Part shown: piece by piece, positions 8,503 to 18,527 of the stretch | How positions within the stretch are numbered: position 1 is the stretch's first letter | Layout: every line of letters starts with the position of its first letter | Assembly: GCF_009764265.1 (NCBI RefSeq) | Contig: NZ_RWIR01000013.1 | Coordinates: forward strand, 1 to 64,000 | Direction: 5' to 3' | Source of the DNA: Pseudomonas sp. PB101 | GTDB taxonomy: Bacteria > Pseudomonadota > Gammaproteobacteria > Pseudomonadales > Pseudomonadaceae | DNA: 64,000 nt | Position numbers and translations under genes: made by a program | Notes under the pieces: generated by a model | Seen by the model: the letters and a program-made list of their open reading frames with translations, nothing else | What the model was told of the DNA's origin: nothing | Databases searched by the model: none

Positions 8503-10962
8503 ATGAATCAAACGCGGACTCTCGGAACGCCACGGTTGTTGGGCATCGTCTGGCCATTTATCGCCGTTGTGTTGTTTCAAGCCTTGCTGGGCGGCGTTAG
8601 CCTTTACGTGCTGTCGGCGGTTCGCGGCTATGTAGCCGGTGAAAGCCTCTGGTCCAAGGGCCAGAAAGACGCCATCTATTACCTCAATCTCTATGCCGAC
8701 AGCGGCGACGAAGGGATTTTTCACAAGTACCAGAACGCCATTTCCGTGCCTCAGGGCGGTCATGAATTGCGTGTGGCGCTGGATCAGCAACCGCCGAACA
8801 TCGAAGCGGCGCGCGTGGCAATTCTCAAGGGGGGCAACCACCCCGACGACGTTTCCAGCCTGATCTGGCTGTACCTCAATTTTCGTCACTTCAGTTACCT
8901 CGAAAAAGCCATCGACCTGTGGATCGTGGGCGATGCCTATCTGGCCAAGCTCGATGACGTTGCCAGGGACATGCATCAGCACCTCTCCGCCAGCCCGGCT
9001 TCGAAAGCGGATGTACAGCGCTGGAAGGAGCAGATTTTCGCGATCAACGATGAAGTGACGCCGGCTGCGAAGGCGTTCAGCGATGCTCTGGGGGAAGGAT
9101 CGCGGGTCATTCTTCGTCTGTTGCTGCTGACCAACCTTGCCACTGCGCTGGGATTGATTGCCCTGGCGCTGATGCGCACGCATAAACTGCTCAAGCAGCG
9201 CCATGCCTTCGCCGATGCGCTGCAAGTGGAGAAGGAACGGGCGCAGATCACCCTGCAGTCGATTGGCGACGGCGTGATCACCACGGATGTTTCCGGTGCG
9301 ATTGCCTACATGAATCCCGCGGCCGAGGCGCTGACCCACTGGAAGGCCGAACAGGCGAGCGGCTTGCCGCTGGCGGCGCTGTTCAACTTGCTGGACGAAA
9401 ACGCCCAGACCGATGAGTTCACCCTGATCGAGCATATTCTCAGCGGCCAGCTCAGTGGCGGCAGTGAGCACTCCAAGCTGATTCAGCGACTCGATGGCAG
9501 CACGGTCTCGGTCACGCTGGTGGGCGCGCCAATCCGCAACGCCGGCAAAGTCAGCGGGACAGTGCTGGTACTGCATGACATGACCCAGGAGCGGCAATAC
9601 ATCGCCAACCTGTCGTGGCAGGCGACCCACGATGCCCTGACCGGCCTGGCCAACCGCCGGGAATTCGAATATCGCCTGGAACAGGCGCTGCATAACCTGA
9701 CCCGTCATTCGGGGCGCCATGCCCTGATGTTCCTCGACCTGGATCAGTTCAAGCTGGTCAACGATACCTGCGGCCACGCGGCGGGCGACGAGCTGTTGCG
9801 GCACATCTGTGCCTTGTTGCAATCGGGTCTGCGCGAAGGCGATACCCTGGCCCGCCTTGGCGGCGACGAGTTCGGCATCCTGCTGGAAAACTGTTCACCC
9901 GAAGCCGCGGAGAAAATTGCCGAAAGCCTGCGCCAGACTGTGCAGAATCTGCATTTTGTCTGGAAGGGCCGGCCTTTTGTAACCACCGTCAGCATCGGTT
10001 TGGTCCATGTCGCGCAGAACCCGACGACGCTCGAAGCCTCGCTGCGCACGGCCGACATGGCCTGCTACATGGCCAAGGAAAAGGGTCGTAACCGGGTGCA
10101 GGTCTATCATCCGGATGACTCGGAGTTGTCCCTGCGCTTTGGCGAAATGGCCTGGGTGCAGCGTTTGCACATGGCGTTGGAGGAAGACCGCTTTTGCCTG
10201 TACGCCCAGGAAATAGCCCCCTTGGGTCATGTCGACGAGGATGGCGGGCACATTGAAATTCTGCTGCGATTGCACGATGAAGCCGGGCGGATGATCTTGC
10301 CCGACAGTTTCATTCCGGCTGCCGAGCGTTATGGCCTGATGAGTTCGCTTGATCGTTGGGTGGTGCAGAACGTGTTCAAGGTCATTGCCCAGTGCCGGGC
10401 CGAGCAGGGCCGGGGGCCGCTGGCGATGTGTGCGATAAATCTGTCAGGCACGACCATCGGCGATGAAGCGTTTCTGGATTTCCTGCGCGAACAATTTGTG
10501 AAGTATTCGATTCCGCCTGAAATGATTTGTTTTGAAATTACTGAGACCAGTGCTATTTCAAATCTTCGCAGCGCTATTCGATTCATCAATGAACTCAAAG
10601 GCTTAGGATGCCATTTTTCACTTGACGACTTTTGTGCCGGAATGTCCTCGTTCGCGTACCTGAAACATTTGCCTGTAGACTTCCTGAAGATCGACGGGAG
10701 TTTCGTAAAGGATATGCTGGACGACCCGATTAACCGCGCCATGGTCGAAGTGATCAATCACATCGGCCATGTCATGGGTAAGCGCACGATTGCCGAGTTT
10801 GTCGAAACGCCCCAGATCGAGCAGGCATTGCTGGAGATCGGGGTGGATTACGCTCAAGGGTATGTGATTGAACGCCCGCATCTGTTTACCTGCGATAGCT
10901 TGCTCAGTCGTCCCGCCAGGCCCCGACCGCTGTTGTTCAAGGCGCCTGGCACGTTCCGTTGA
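8503..10962 (+). CDS. membrane PAS-GGDEF-EAL c-di-GMP enzyme
   Basis: An 819-residue inner-membrane signalling protein. Two membrane segments (about 13-38 and 203-224) enclose a periplasmic sensing region. A PAS domain follows (about 248-360), then a GGDEF domain with an intact GGDEF (453-457) and the inhibitory RxxD site (Arg444, Asp447). The EAL domain has EILLR in place of EALLR (Glu585 kept) and DDFCAG in place of DDFGTG; the expected metal-binding Asp-Asp, Lys (KIDGSF), Glu (TIAEF) and Gln (YAQGY) residues are present. Both synthesis and breakdown of cyclic di-GMP are therefore possible. The start chosen is the ATG preceded by AAGGGA; an upstream in-frame extension lacks a ribosome-binding site. 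Confidence 0.9.
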   Translation: MNQTRTLGTPRLLGIVWPFIAVVLFQALLGGVSLYVLSAVRGYVAGESLWSKGQKDAIYYLNLYADSGDEGIFHKYQNAISVPQGGHELRVALDQQPPNIEAARVAILKGGNHPDDVSSLIWLYLNFRHFSYLEKAIDLWIVGDAYLAKLDDVARDMHQHLSASPASKADVQRWKEQIFAINDEVTPAAKAFSDALGEGSRVILRLLLLTNLATALGLIALALMRTHKLLKQRHAFADALQVEKERAQITLQSIGDGVITTDVSGAIAYMNPAAEALTHWKAEQASGLPLAALFNLLDENAQTDEFTLIEHILSGQLSGGSEHSKLIQRLDGSTVSVTLVGAPIRNAGKVSGTVLVLHDMTQERQYIANLSWQATHDALTGLANRREFEYRLEQALHNLTRHSGRHALMFLDLDQFKLVNDTCGHAAGDELLRHICALLQSGLREGDTLARLGGDEFGILLENCSPEAAEKIAESLRQTVQNLHFVWKGRPFVTTVSIGLVHVAQNPTTLEASLRTADMACYMAKEKGRNRVQVYHPDDSELSLRFGEMAWVQRLHMALEEDRFCLYAQEIAPLGHVDEDGGHIEILLRLHDEAGRMILPDSFIPAAERYGLMSSLDRWVVQNVFKVIAQCRAEQGRGPLAMCAINLSGTTIGDEAFLDFLREQFVKYSIPPEMICFEITETSAISNLRSAIRFINELKGLGCHFSLDDFCAGMSSFAYLKHLPVDFLKIDGSFVKDMLDDPINRAMVEVINHIGHVMGKRTIAEFVETPQIEQALLEIGVDYAQGYVIERPHLFTCDSLLSRPARPRPLLFKAPGTFR

Positions 10963-11005
10963 GATTCCTGCCGGTCTTACAATCACAATCAAAAGGAGCT
11001 CGACA

Positions 11006-11800
11006 GTGATCGATACATTCAACAGAACCGGACCGCTCATGGAAGCTGCAAGTTACCCTGCCTGGGCCCAGCGCCTGATCCAGGATTGCAGCGAGAGCAA
11101 GCGCCGGGTTGTCGAACACGAACTGTACCAACGCATGCGAGACAACAAGCTCAGTGCGAAGACCATGCGCCAGTACCTGATCGGTGGCTGGCCGGTGGTC
11201 GAACAGTTCGCGTTGTACATGGCACAAAACCTGACCAAGACCCGCTTTGCCCGCCACCCCGGCGAAGACATGGCCCGTCGCTGGCTGATGCGCAACATTC
11301 GCGTCGAATTGAACCACGCCGATTACTGGGTGCACTGGAGCCGCGCGCACGGTGTCAGCCTGGAAGATCTGCAGGCGCAGCAGGTGGCACCGGAGCTTCA
11401 CGCCTTGAGCCATTGGTGCTGGCATACCAGTTCGGCCGACTCGCTGATCGTTGCGATCGCCGCCACCAATTACGCCATCGAAGGCGCGACCGGTGAGTGG
11501 TCTGCGGTCGTTTGTTCCAACGGCATCTATGCCGCCTCGTTCCCCGAGGAAGAGCGCAAACGGGCGATGAAGTGGCTGAAGATGCATGCCCAGTATGACG
11601 ATGCCCATCCCTGGGAAGCCCTGGAAATCATCTGCACATTGGCGGGCACCAACCCGAGCAAATCCCTGCAGGTGGAGTTGCGCCAGGCTGTGTGCAAGAG
11701 CTACGACTACATGTACCTGTTTCTCGAGCGTTGCATGCAATTGGAGCACGCCGAGCGGGCGCCGGTCGTTCGTGAGCGGATGGCATTGGCCGAAAGCTGA
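11006..11800 (+). CDS. TenA/PqqC-like haem-oxygenase-fold protein
   Basis: A 264-residue all-helical protein of the TenA/PqqC/CADD superfamily, often annotated 'TenA family regulator' or 'iron-containing redox enzyme' in Pseudomonas. Conserved residues include a Glu-rich helix (ELNHADYW), CWHTSS and NYAIEGATGEW. The last resembles the TenA segment near the active site. The true substrate is unknown, and thiamine salvage should not be assumed because no thiamine genes are nearby. The GTG start is supported by AAAAGGAG nine bases upstream; a weaker choice is the ATG at 11041. Confidence 0.8.
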   Translation: MIDTFNRTGPLMEAASYPAWAQRLIQDCSESKRRVVEHELYQRMRDNKLSAKTMRQYLIGGWPVVEQFALYMAQNLTKTRFARHPGEDMARRWLMRNIRVELNHADYWVHWSRAHGVSLEDLQAQQVAPELHALSHWCWHTSSADSLIVAIAATNYAIEGATGEWSAVVCSNGIYAASFPEEERKRAMKWLKMHAQYDDAHPWEALEIICTLAGTNPSKSLQVELRQAVCKSYDYMYLFLERCMQLEHAERAPVVRERMALAES

Positions 11801-11824
11801 TCCAGTCGCTGTTTGAAAAACAAC

Positions 11825-11914
11825 TGTGGGAGCGAGCCTGCTCGCGAATACGGACTGTCAGTCAACATCATCGTTGAAAGTCAGATCCCTTTCGCGAGCA
11901 GGCTCGCTCCCACA
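11825..11914. repeat. REP pair (REPIN) between convergent genes
   Basis: Two inverted copies of a 24-base REP (core GGGAGCGAGCCTGCTCGCGA), at 11825-11848 and 11891-11914, face each other across about 42 bases. Such pairs are dispersed by a RAYT transposase and may also help end transcription of the two convergent genes. Confidence 0.85.
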
Positions 11915-11937
11915 TTGTTTGTGTCGCGGTTAAGAAC

Positions 11938-12864
11938 TTAGCCCGCCATCTCCAGCCGGTTACGACCTTCGCGCTTGGCCACATACAGCGCGCTGTCTGC
12001 CCGGCGCAACAGGCTGTCGGCAGATTCGCCCGGCAACAGGGTCGAACAGCCGAGGCTGACCGTCAGCAGGATCGTATGGTCATCGGCCGGGTACTCTTCG
12101 GATTGCGCTGCAAACCGCAGCCGCTCACCGACCATGGCCGCGGCTTCGCGGCTGGTGTTGGACAGCAGGATCAGGAACTCTTCGCCGCCATAGCGGAACA
12201 CCATGTCGACATTGCGCAGCTGGTTCTTGATCGAGGCGGCAACCGCCTTGAGTACGTCATCGCCAGTGCTGTGGCCATGGGTGTCATTGACTTGCTTGAA
12301 ATGATCGATGTCCAGCATCAGCACCGACAGCGGTTGCAGATGGCGCCGGGACAGCTCGATTTCCCTTTGCAGCGTCTGGTCCATGGCGATGCGGTTGCCG
12401 GTGCCCGTCAACGGGTCGCGCAGTGCGCTTTGGGTGGCGTTACGGTAAAGCAGCGCGTTGCGCATCGGGAACAGCAACGCGGCCAGCAATGATTCGAGAT
12501 TGCCCTGTTCCTGTTCGCTGAACCGCTGATTGCGGCGGAAGATCAGCTCACCCAGGTGTTCGCCTTCGTGGCTGAGGCTGTAGCTGATGGAGTGGTGGCC
12601 GCGCTGGCCGAACTCAAGGCGCAGATCACTGCTCTTGTGCAGGTAGCACAAGGCGTCCAGCGGCACCAATCGTTGAATCTCGCGATAGAACGTTCCAAGA
12701 ATGCGTTGCGGTTCCAGACTGGTTTGCAGCTGCAGGCTCAGTTGCTGGCGCAATTGCGCAAGGCCCAGAGGCCTTTCCAGAAGAGGCGGCTGCTGACCAA
12801 AGCCCAGGCGTTGCAATTTGGCGCTGTCGAAGTCAATTGCGTTGGTCTGGGAAGGTGGTTTCAT
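11938..12864 (-). CDS. diguanylate cyclase (GGDEF)
   Basis: A 308-residue soluble protein. The N-terminal 140 residues look like a GAF-type sensory domain and lack membrane segments. The GGDEF domain carries GGEEF (226-230) and an RxxD inhibitory site (Arg217, Asp220), so it should make cyclic di-GMP under product inhibition. No EAL domain is present. It converges on the TenA-like gene across a REP pair. An inverted repeat (GTAAG-N6-CTTAC, 12885-12900) sits 20 bases before its start codon. Confidence 0.92.
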   Translation of the reverse strand: MKPPSQTNAIDFDSAKLQRLGFGQQPPLLERPLGLAQLRQQLSLQLQTSLEPQRILGTFYREIQRLVPLDALCYLHKSSDLRLEFGQRGHHSISYSLSHEGEHLGELIFRRNQRFSEQEQGNLESLLAALLFPMRNALLYRNATQSALRDPLTGTGNRIAMDQTLQREIELSRRHLQPLSVLMLDIDHFKQVNDTHGHSTGDDVLKAVAASIKNQLRNVDMVFRYGGEEFLILLSNTSREAAAMVGERLRFAAQSEEYPADDHTILLTVSLGCSTLLPGESADSLLRRADSALYVAKREGRNRLEMAG

Positions 12865-13242
12865 TAGGCGTGCGCCCCTAAGCAGTAAGGCTTGTCTTAC
12901 AAGCAGGGTGAGAGCGGCTTAGGGCTGCGCGTCGTACTGATCCGTCAGTCCCGTAGGACATTTCGTACAAGTCTAATCTGCTTTATGGAAGATGAGTAAT
13001 CTCTGCCACTCAAGCTTCGCCCCGTCTGCATTCACGTTGCTTGTCTGAGCAAACTTAGAGCGAAAGTCGTGCCATTCGGTTCATCCGAATAAATTGTTTA
13101 TTAAATCAATAGGTTGTCGTTGGTTGGCAACCTGTCGAGCGTTGCCAGTGACGTTCGATTGACGGGTTGCTGCCTGAAGTCGAGACCTTTCGAGTGCCGC
13201 GCCGGGAACCCGGCGCGGCAGCAAAAAAGCGACGTACGGTCG
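12865..13242. other. intergenic region with inverted repeats
   Basis: These 378 bases hold the leader of the diguanylate cyclase gene. Visible structures are GTAAG-N6-CTTAC at 12885-12900, an AT-rich palindrome AATAAA-TTG-TTTATT at 13088-13102, and the strong hairpin at 13196-13219. No gene was found. Confidence 0.5.
13196..13219 (-). terminator. strong hairpin after yciK
   Basis: A perfect 11-bp stem (GCCGCGCCGGG with a 2-base centre) lies 24 bases beyond the yciK stop. On the - strand the T-run precedes the hairpin instead of following it, so it is not a textbook intrinsic terminator. It may still stop transcription or protect the 3' end. Confidence 0.4.
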
Positions 13243-13983
13243 TTATTGGGCGTCAAACGCCTGACCATTGATACCGGTGCTGTCCGGGCCCATCAGGTAG
13301 AGGTAGACCGGCATGATCTCCTCCGGCGTCGGGTTGTTCAGCGGGTTTTCACCTGGATAAGCCTGGGCGCGCATGCTGGTGCGGGTAGCGCCAGGGTTGA
13401 TGCTGTTGGAGCGTACCGGGGCCACGGTATCGACTTCGTCAGCCAGGGTTTGCATCAGGCCTTCGGTGGCGAATTTGGAGACGCCGTAAGCGCCCCAGTA
13501 CGCGCGCCCCTTGCGGCCGACGCTGCTGGACGTGAACACCACCGAGGCATCCTGCGACAGTTTGAGCAGCGGCAGCAGGGTGCTGGTCAACATGAACATG
13601 GCATTGACGTTGACTTGCATGACCCGCATGAAGTTTTCGCCGGAAAGCTGCTCGATCGGTGTGCGCGGGCCGATGATCGAGGCGTTGTGCAGCAGGCCGT
13701 CGAGATGCCCGAATTCGGTTTCGATCATCGCCGCCAGCTCATCGTATTGATGGGGCAGGGCGGTTTCGAGATTGAACGGGATCACCGCCGGTTGTGGATG
13801 GCCCGCAGCTTCGATTTCGTCGTAGACCTGGCTCAGGTTGGCTTCGGTCTTGCCCAGCAGCAGCACGGTTGCGCCGTGGGCTGCGTAGGTTTTTGCCGCA
13901 GCGGCGCCGATGCCGCGTCCTGCGCCGGTGACCAGAATGACCCGATCCTTGAGCAGTTCGGGGCGGGCGGAATAATCAAACAT
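13243..13983 (-). CDS. yciK: YciK-type short-chain dehydrogenase
   Basis: A 246-residue SDR oxidoreductase. It has the NAD(P)-binding TGAGRGIG, NAS and the catalytic Ser...Tyr-x3-Lys pattern (SSSVGRKG...YGVSK). The substrate of this family is not known. The start is the ATG with GAGG six bases upstream; a longer reading frame runs back into a REP sequence and is rejected. In Pseudomonas this gene usually follows ubiG-mupP, as here, although a REP pair separates it from mupP. Confidence 0.88.
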   Translation of the reverse strand: MFDYSARPELLKDRVILVTGAGRGIGAAAAKTYAAHGATVLLLGKTEANLSQVYDEIEAAGHPQPAVIPFNLETALPHQYDELAAMIETEFGHLDGLLHNASIIGPRTPIEQLSGENFMRVMQVNVNAMFMLTSTLLPLLKLSQDASVVFTSSSVGRKGRAYWGAYGVSKFATEGLMQTLADEVDTVAPVRSNSINPGATRTSMRAQAYPGENPLNNPTPEEIMPVYLYLMGPDSTGINGQAFDAQ

Positions 13984-14023
13984 AAAAAACCTCACAAACA
14001 GAAGACAGATCGCGGCGCGGCCA

Positions 14024-14114
14024 TTCGCGGGCAAGCCCGCTCCCACAAGGATCGAGGGTGTACATGAATGTTGTATCACCAGCCGAAACCTGTGGGAGCG
14101 GGCTTGCCCGCGAA
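14024..14114. repeat. REP pair (REPIN) between mupP and yciK
   Basis: Inverted REP copies at 14024-14047 and 14091-14114, with core GGGAGCGGGCTTGCCCGCGA, lie inside a co-directional gene run. They could modulate read-through from mupP into yciK. Confidence 0.87.
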
Positions 14115-14157
14115 GGCGTCAGCACCGACACCCAAATTCAGAATTCAATGCCGTGCC

Positions 14158-14829
14158 TCAGCAGCTGCAAAGCGCGCTATCGAGCACCTTGCGCAACTCC
14201 AGCGGATGATCGACCACCACATCCGCACCCCAGTGCCGCGGGTTGTCATCCGGGTGGATGTAGCCGAAGGTCACCGCGGCAGTCTTGGTGCCGGCATCAC
14301 GTCCCGATTCGATGTCGCGCAGGTCATCGCCGACGAACAGCACGCTGGCCGGGTTGAGGTCGAGCATCTTGCAGGCCAGGATCAGCGGCTCCGGATCCGG
14401 TTTGCTGTTTTTCACGTGGTCCGGGCAGATCAGCAACGCCGAACGCTCGGCCAGCCCCAGCTGTTGCATGATTGGCTCGGCGAAGCGCAGCGGCTTGTTG
14501 GTCACAACACCCCAGACCAGGTTGGCTTTCTCGATGTCGGCGAGCAGTTCAGCCATGCCGTCGAACAGCTTGCTGTGCACCGCGCAGCCCACGAGGTAGC
14601 GCTCCAGGAACTCCAGGCGCAGCTCCTCGAAGCCCGGCGACTCCGGGTCCATCGAGAACGTCACGGCAACCATTGCCCGGGCGCCGCCGGAGATCTCATC
14701 GCGGATGTGCTTGTCGTTCATCGGTGGCAAACCGCGGTCGGCACGCATCGCCTGACAGATCGCGATGAAGTCCGGCGCGGTGTCGAGCAGGGTGCCGTCC
14801 ATGTCGAAAAGAACTGCTCTGATAGGCAT
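14158..14829 (-). CDS. mupP: N-acetylmuramic acid 6-phosphate phosphatase (HAD)
   Basis: A 223-residue HAD-superfamily hydrolase. The nucleophile motif is DMDGTLLDT (Asp9, Asp11); later motifs are TNK, the conserved Lys in SKPDPEP, and GDDLRD. Proteins at this position between ubiG and yciK in Pseudomonas are MupP, which removes phosphate from MurNAc-6-P in the cell-wall recycling route that bypasses de novo UDP-MurNAc synthesis and affects fosfomycin resistance. A general phosphoglycolate phosphatase is the alternative, since the two look alike. It starts 4 bases after the ubiG stop. Confidence 0.87.
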   Translation of the reverse strand: MPIRAVLFDMDGTLLDTAPDFIAICQAMRADRGLPPMNDKHIRDEISGGARAMVAVTFSMDPESPGFEELRLEFLERYLVGCAVHSKLFDGMAELLADIEKANLVWGVVTNKPLRFAEPIMQQLGLAERSALLICPDHVKNSKPDPEPLILACKMLDLNPASVLFVGDDLRDIESGRDAGTKTAAVTFGYIHPDDNPRHWGADVVVDHPLELRKVLDSALCSC

Positions 14830-14833
14830 CGGC

Positions 14834-15532
14834 TTACTCCTCGCGCAGGGTCTGGATCATGTAGTTGACGTCCACGTCGGAGGCCAGTTTGTAGTGCTTG
14901 GTCAGCGGGTTGTAGGTCAGGCCGATGATGTCTTTGACGGTCAGGCCGGCCATGCGGCTCCAGGCGCCGAGTTCGGAAGGGCGGATGAATTTCTTGAAGT
15001 CGTGGGTGCCGCGCGGCAGCAGCTTCATGATGTATTCGGCGCCGACGATGGCGAACAGGTACGCCTTGGGATTGCGGTTGATGGTGGAGAGGAACACCTG
15101 GCCGCCGGGCTTGACCATGCGGAAGCAGGCGCGGATGACCGACGACGGGTCCGGCACGTGCTCAAGCATCTCGAGGCAGGTGACCACGTCGAACTGCTCG
15201 GGCATTTCCTCGGCCAGGGCTTCGGCGGTGATCTGCCGGTATTCGACGTTGACGCCCGACTCCAGCTGATGCAACTGGGCAACCGCCAGCGGCGCTTCGC
15301 CCATGTCGATACCCATGACGGTCGCGCCGCGCTGGGCCATGGCTTCGCTGAGGATGCCGCCGCCGCAACCGACGTCGAGGACCTTTTTGCCGGCCAGATT
15401 GACGCGTTCGTCAATCCAGTTGACCCGCAGCGGGTTGATGTCGTGCAGCGGTTTGAATTCGCTTTCGCGGTCCCACCAGCGATGGGCCAGGGCCTCGAAT
15501 TTGGCGATTTCGGCGTAGTCGACGTTGCTCAT
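14834..15532 (-). CDS. ubiG: ubiquinone biosynthesis O-methyltransferase
   Basis: A 232-residue class I SAM-dependent methyltransferase. SAM-binding motif I is VLDVGCGGG and the following acidic motif is MGIDM. UbiG carries out both O-methylations in ubiquinone synthesis at the inner membrane face. Length and the start [16 protein letters not shown] agree with the Pseudomonas family. It leads the ubiG-mupP pair; the MTA deaminase gene lies upstream on the same strand. Confidence 0.95.
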   Translation of the reverse strand: MSNVDYAEIAKFEALAHRWWDRESEFKPLHDINPLRVNWIDERVNLAGKKVLDVGCGGGILSEAMAQRGATVMGIDMGEAPLAVAQLHQLESGVNVEYRQITAEALAEEMPEQFDVVTCLEMLEHVPDPSSVIRACFRMVKPGGQVFLSTINRNPKAYLFAIVGAEYIMKLLPRGTHDFKKFIRPSELGAWSRMAGLTVKDIIGLTYNPLTKHYKLASDVDVNYMIQTLREE

Positions 15533-15591
15533 GGTTTAAGTCCTCGAAAAACTTGAAAAATCCTGTTGCCCCGGGTTGCGGTCCGGGGGGC

Positions 15592-16926
15592 TTACGATTC
15601 GGTACGGCCACTGATGCGCTGACCCCAGGCCTTGGCGACAGTGGCAAGCTGCTGTTCATCAAGACGTGTCAGGCGACGGTCGTCGAGCAACTGCTTGCCC
15701 GCGACCCAAAGGTGTTTCACGCAGTCGCGACCGGTGGCATATATAAGTTGCGAAACCGGGTCGTAGACCGGTTGCTGGGCCAGGCCGGAGAGGTCGAAAG
15801 CCACCATGTCCGCGGCCTTGCCGATTTCCAGCGAGCCGGTTTCAGCCTCGATGCCCAGTGCCCGGGCACCGTTGAGGGTGGCCATGCGCAAGGCGCGATG
15901 GGCATCCAGCGCGGTGGCCGAACCGGCGACAGCCTTGGCCAGCAGGGCTGCGGTGCGGGTTTCACCGAGCAGGTCGAGATCGTTGTTGCTGGCCGCGCCA
16001 TCGGTGCCGACCGCGACATTGACCCCGGCCTGCCACAAACGCTCGACCGGGCAGAATCCGCTGGCCAGCTTCAGGTTCGACTCCGGGCAATGAATCACAT
16101 TGCTGTTGCTTTCTACCAGCAGGGCCAGGTCTTCTTCGCTGATCTGGGTCATGTGAACCGCCTGGAAGCGCGGCCCCAGCAAGCCCAGGCGCGCCAGGCG
16201 GGCCAGCGGGCGCTCGCCGCGCTGTTCGAGCGATTGCTGCACTTCGAAGGCGGTTTCATGCACATGCATGTGGATCGAGGCGTCCAGCTCCTCGGCGATC
16301 ACCCGGATTTTTTCCAGGTTTTCGTCGCCCACGGTGTAGGGTGCATGGGGGCCGAAGGTGATTTTGATACGCTCGTGGTGCTTGAGATCGCCAAACAGTT
16401 CAACGCCCTGACGAATGGCGTCGTCCGCCGTGGCGGCTCCCGGGATAGGGAAGTCGAGGATCGGAATCGCGATCTGCGCGCGAATGCCGCTGTTGTGCAC
16501 GCGCTCGCTGGCAACCTTCGGGAAGAAGTACATGTCGGAAAAACAGGTGATACCGCCCTTGATTTGCTCGGCGATCGCAAGGTCGGTGCCGTCGCGCACG
16601 AAGTCCTCGTCGACCCACTTGGCTTCGGCGGGCCAGATGTGATTTTCCAGCCAGGTCATCAATGGCAGGTCGTCTGCCAGGCCGCGGAACAGTGTCATCG
16701 CCGCGTGCCCGTGGGCATTGATCAGGCCGGGGCTGAGCAGCATGTCGGGCAGTTCGCGGGTTTCGGTTGCGTTAAGCTTCAGCGCGGCGGAACGTGGGCC
16801 GATAAACACGATGCGTCCATCCCGGATGCCCACGCCATGTTCCTTGAGGACAACACCGGCGGGTTCGACGGGTACCAGCCAGGTCGGCAGCAATAACAGG
16901 TCGAGCGCAGCGGCAGTGTTCGGCAT
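15592..16926 (-). CDS. 5'-methylthioadenosine deaminase (TRZ/ATZ hydrolase)
   Basis: A 444-residue amidohydrolase. Metal ligands are the HGH motif (His72, His74), a His in HMHVHE, and the Asp of [10 protein letters not shown]. The Pseudomonas ortholog at this locus deaminates methylthioadenosine to methylthioinosine, and related proteins also use S-adenosylhomocysteine. The divergent mtnA acts later in the same salvage route, which supports the call. A much longer reading frame continues upstream across mtnA on the opposite strand and is rejected; the start chosen is [10 protein letters not shown], just inside the divergent intergenic region. Confidence 0.88.
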   Translation of the reverse strand: MPNTAAALDLLLLPTWLVPVEPAGVVLKEHGVGIRDGRIVFIGPRSAALKLNATETRELPDMLLSPGLINAHGHAAMTLFRGLADDLPLMTWLENHIWPAEAKWVDEDFVRDGTDLAIAEQIKGGITCFSDMYFFPKVASERVHNSGIRAQIAIPILDFPIPGAATADDAIRQGVELFGDLKHHERIKITFGPHAPYTVGDENLEKIRVIAEELDASIHMHVHETAFEVQQSLEQRGERPLARLARLGLLGPRFQAVHMTQISEEDLALLVESNSNVIHCPESNLKLASGFCPVERLWQAGVNVAVGTDGAASNNDLDLLGETRTAALLAKAVAGSATALDAHRALRMATLNGARALGIEAETGSLEIGKAADMVAFDLSGLAQQPVYDPVSQLIYATGRDCVKHLWVAGKQLLDDRRLTRLDEQQLATVAKAWGQRISGRTES

Positions 16927-16995
16927 CGCGGGTGGGTTCCAGTGCTTTTGTAAAGGATGGCGAAGTATACCCGAGCGTCTTCGCGGGGGGATCGC

Positions 16996-17001
16996 TATAA
17001 T
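16996..17001 (+). promoter_or_regulatory. candidate -10 box for mtnA
   Basis: A perfect TATAAT lies 33 bases before the mtnA start in the 108-base divergent region. The -35 region at the right distance (GAGCGT) is poor, so the assignment is tentative. Confidence 0.45.
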
Positions 17002-17034
17002 CGGCGGCTTTTGTACATGAGTGCGGGGTGTGGG

Positions 17035-18111
<1,077 letters not shown>

Positions 18112-18527
18112 TTATCTTTGGCGTCTAGTCAATCGCTTTCGCGGGCAAGCCCGCTCCCACAGTGTTTTATGGTGTTCGCAAAACCTGTGGGAGCGGGCTT
18201 GCCCGCGAAGAGGCCCTTAAAGTCAACAAATGAGCCAGAATCAGCCACAAATTCTCCATTCAACACGTCTCTGAGCCTCTCTCGTCCCCTTCAAGCCTGT
18301 CATCGGTCAACTAACTACTCTCCATGCGCATCTGGGGGATAGGTGCGTGGCGGCTCTTGTGATAACATCCGGCGGTTTCCAAGGTTGCCCCGCGGGGTGA
18401 CCTTTACTGCGCAGATCCATGGCATAACTCGTTGATTTGTCGTAAGCCAATGCATGGCACTTAGCCTGCGGCGGCGAGCTTCGTTGGTCCTGACGAAGTT
18501 TCACCAGAAAAAGGAATCAGGCTTCTC
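18112..18527. other. intergenic region upstream of gyrA
   Basis: These 416 bases hold a REP pair near the mtnA end and then the gyrA leader. A weak TTGTGATAAC box at 18357-18366 could be an extended -10. The gyrA ribosome-binding site is in AGAAAAAGGAATC. No small gene was seen. Confidence 0.45.
18138..18209. repeat. REP pair (REPIN) after mtnA
   Basis: Inverted copies at 18138-18161 and 18186-18209, with the same core as the 14024 pair (GGGAGCGGGCTTGCCCGCGA). The short loop of about 24 bases gives a tight hairpin just after the mtnA stop, with a possible terminator role. Confidence 0.87.
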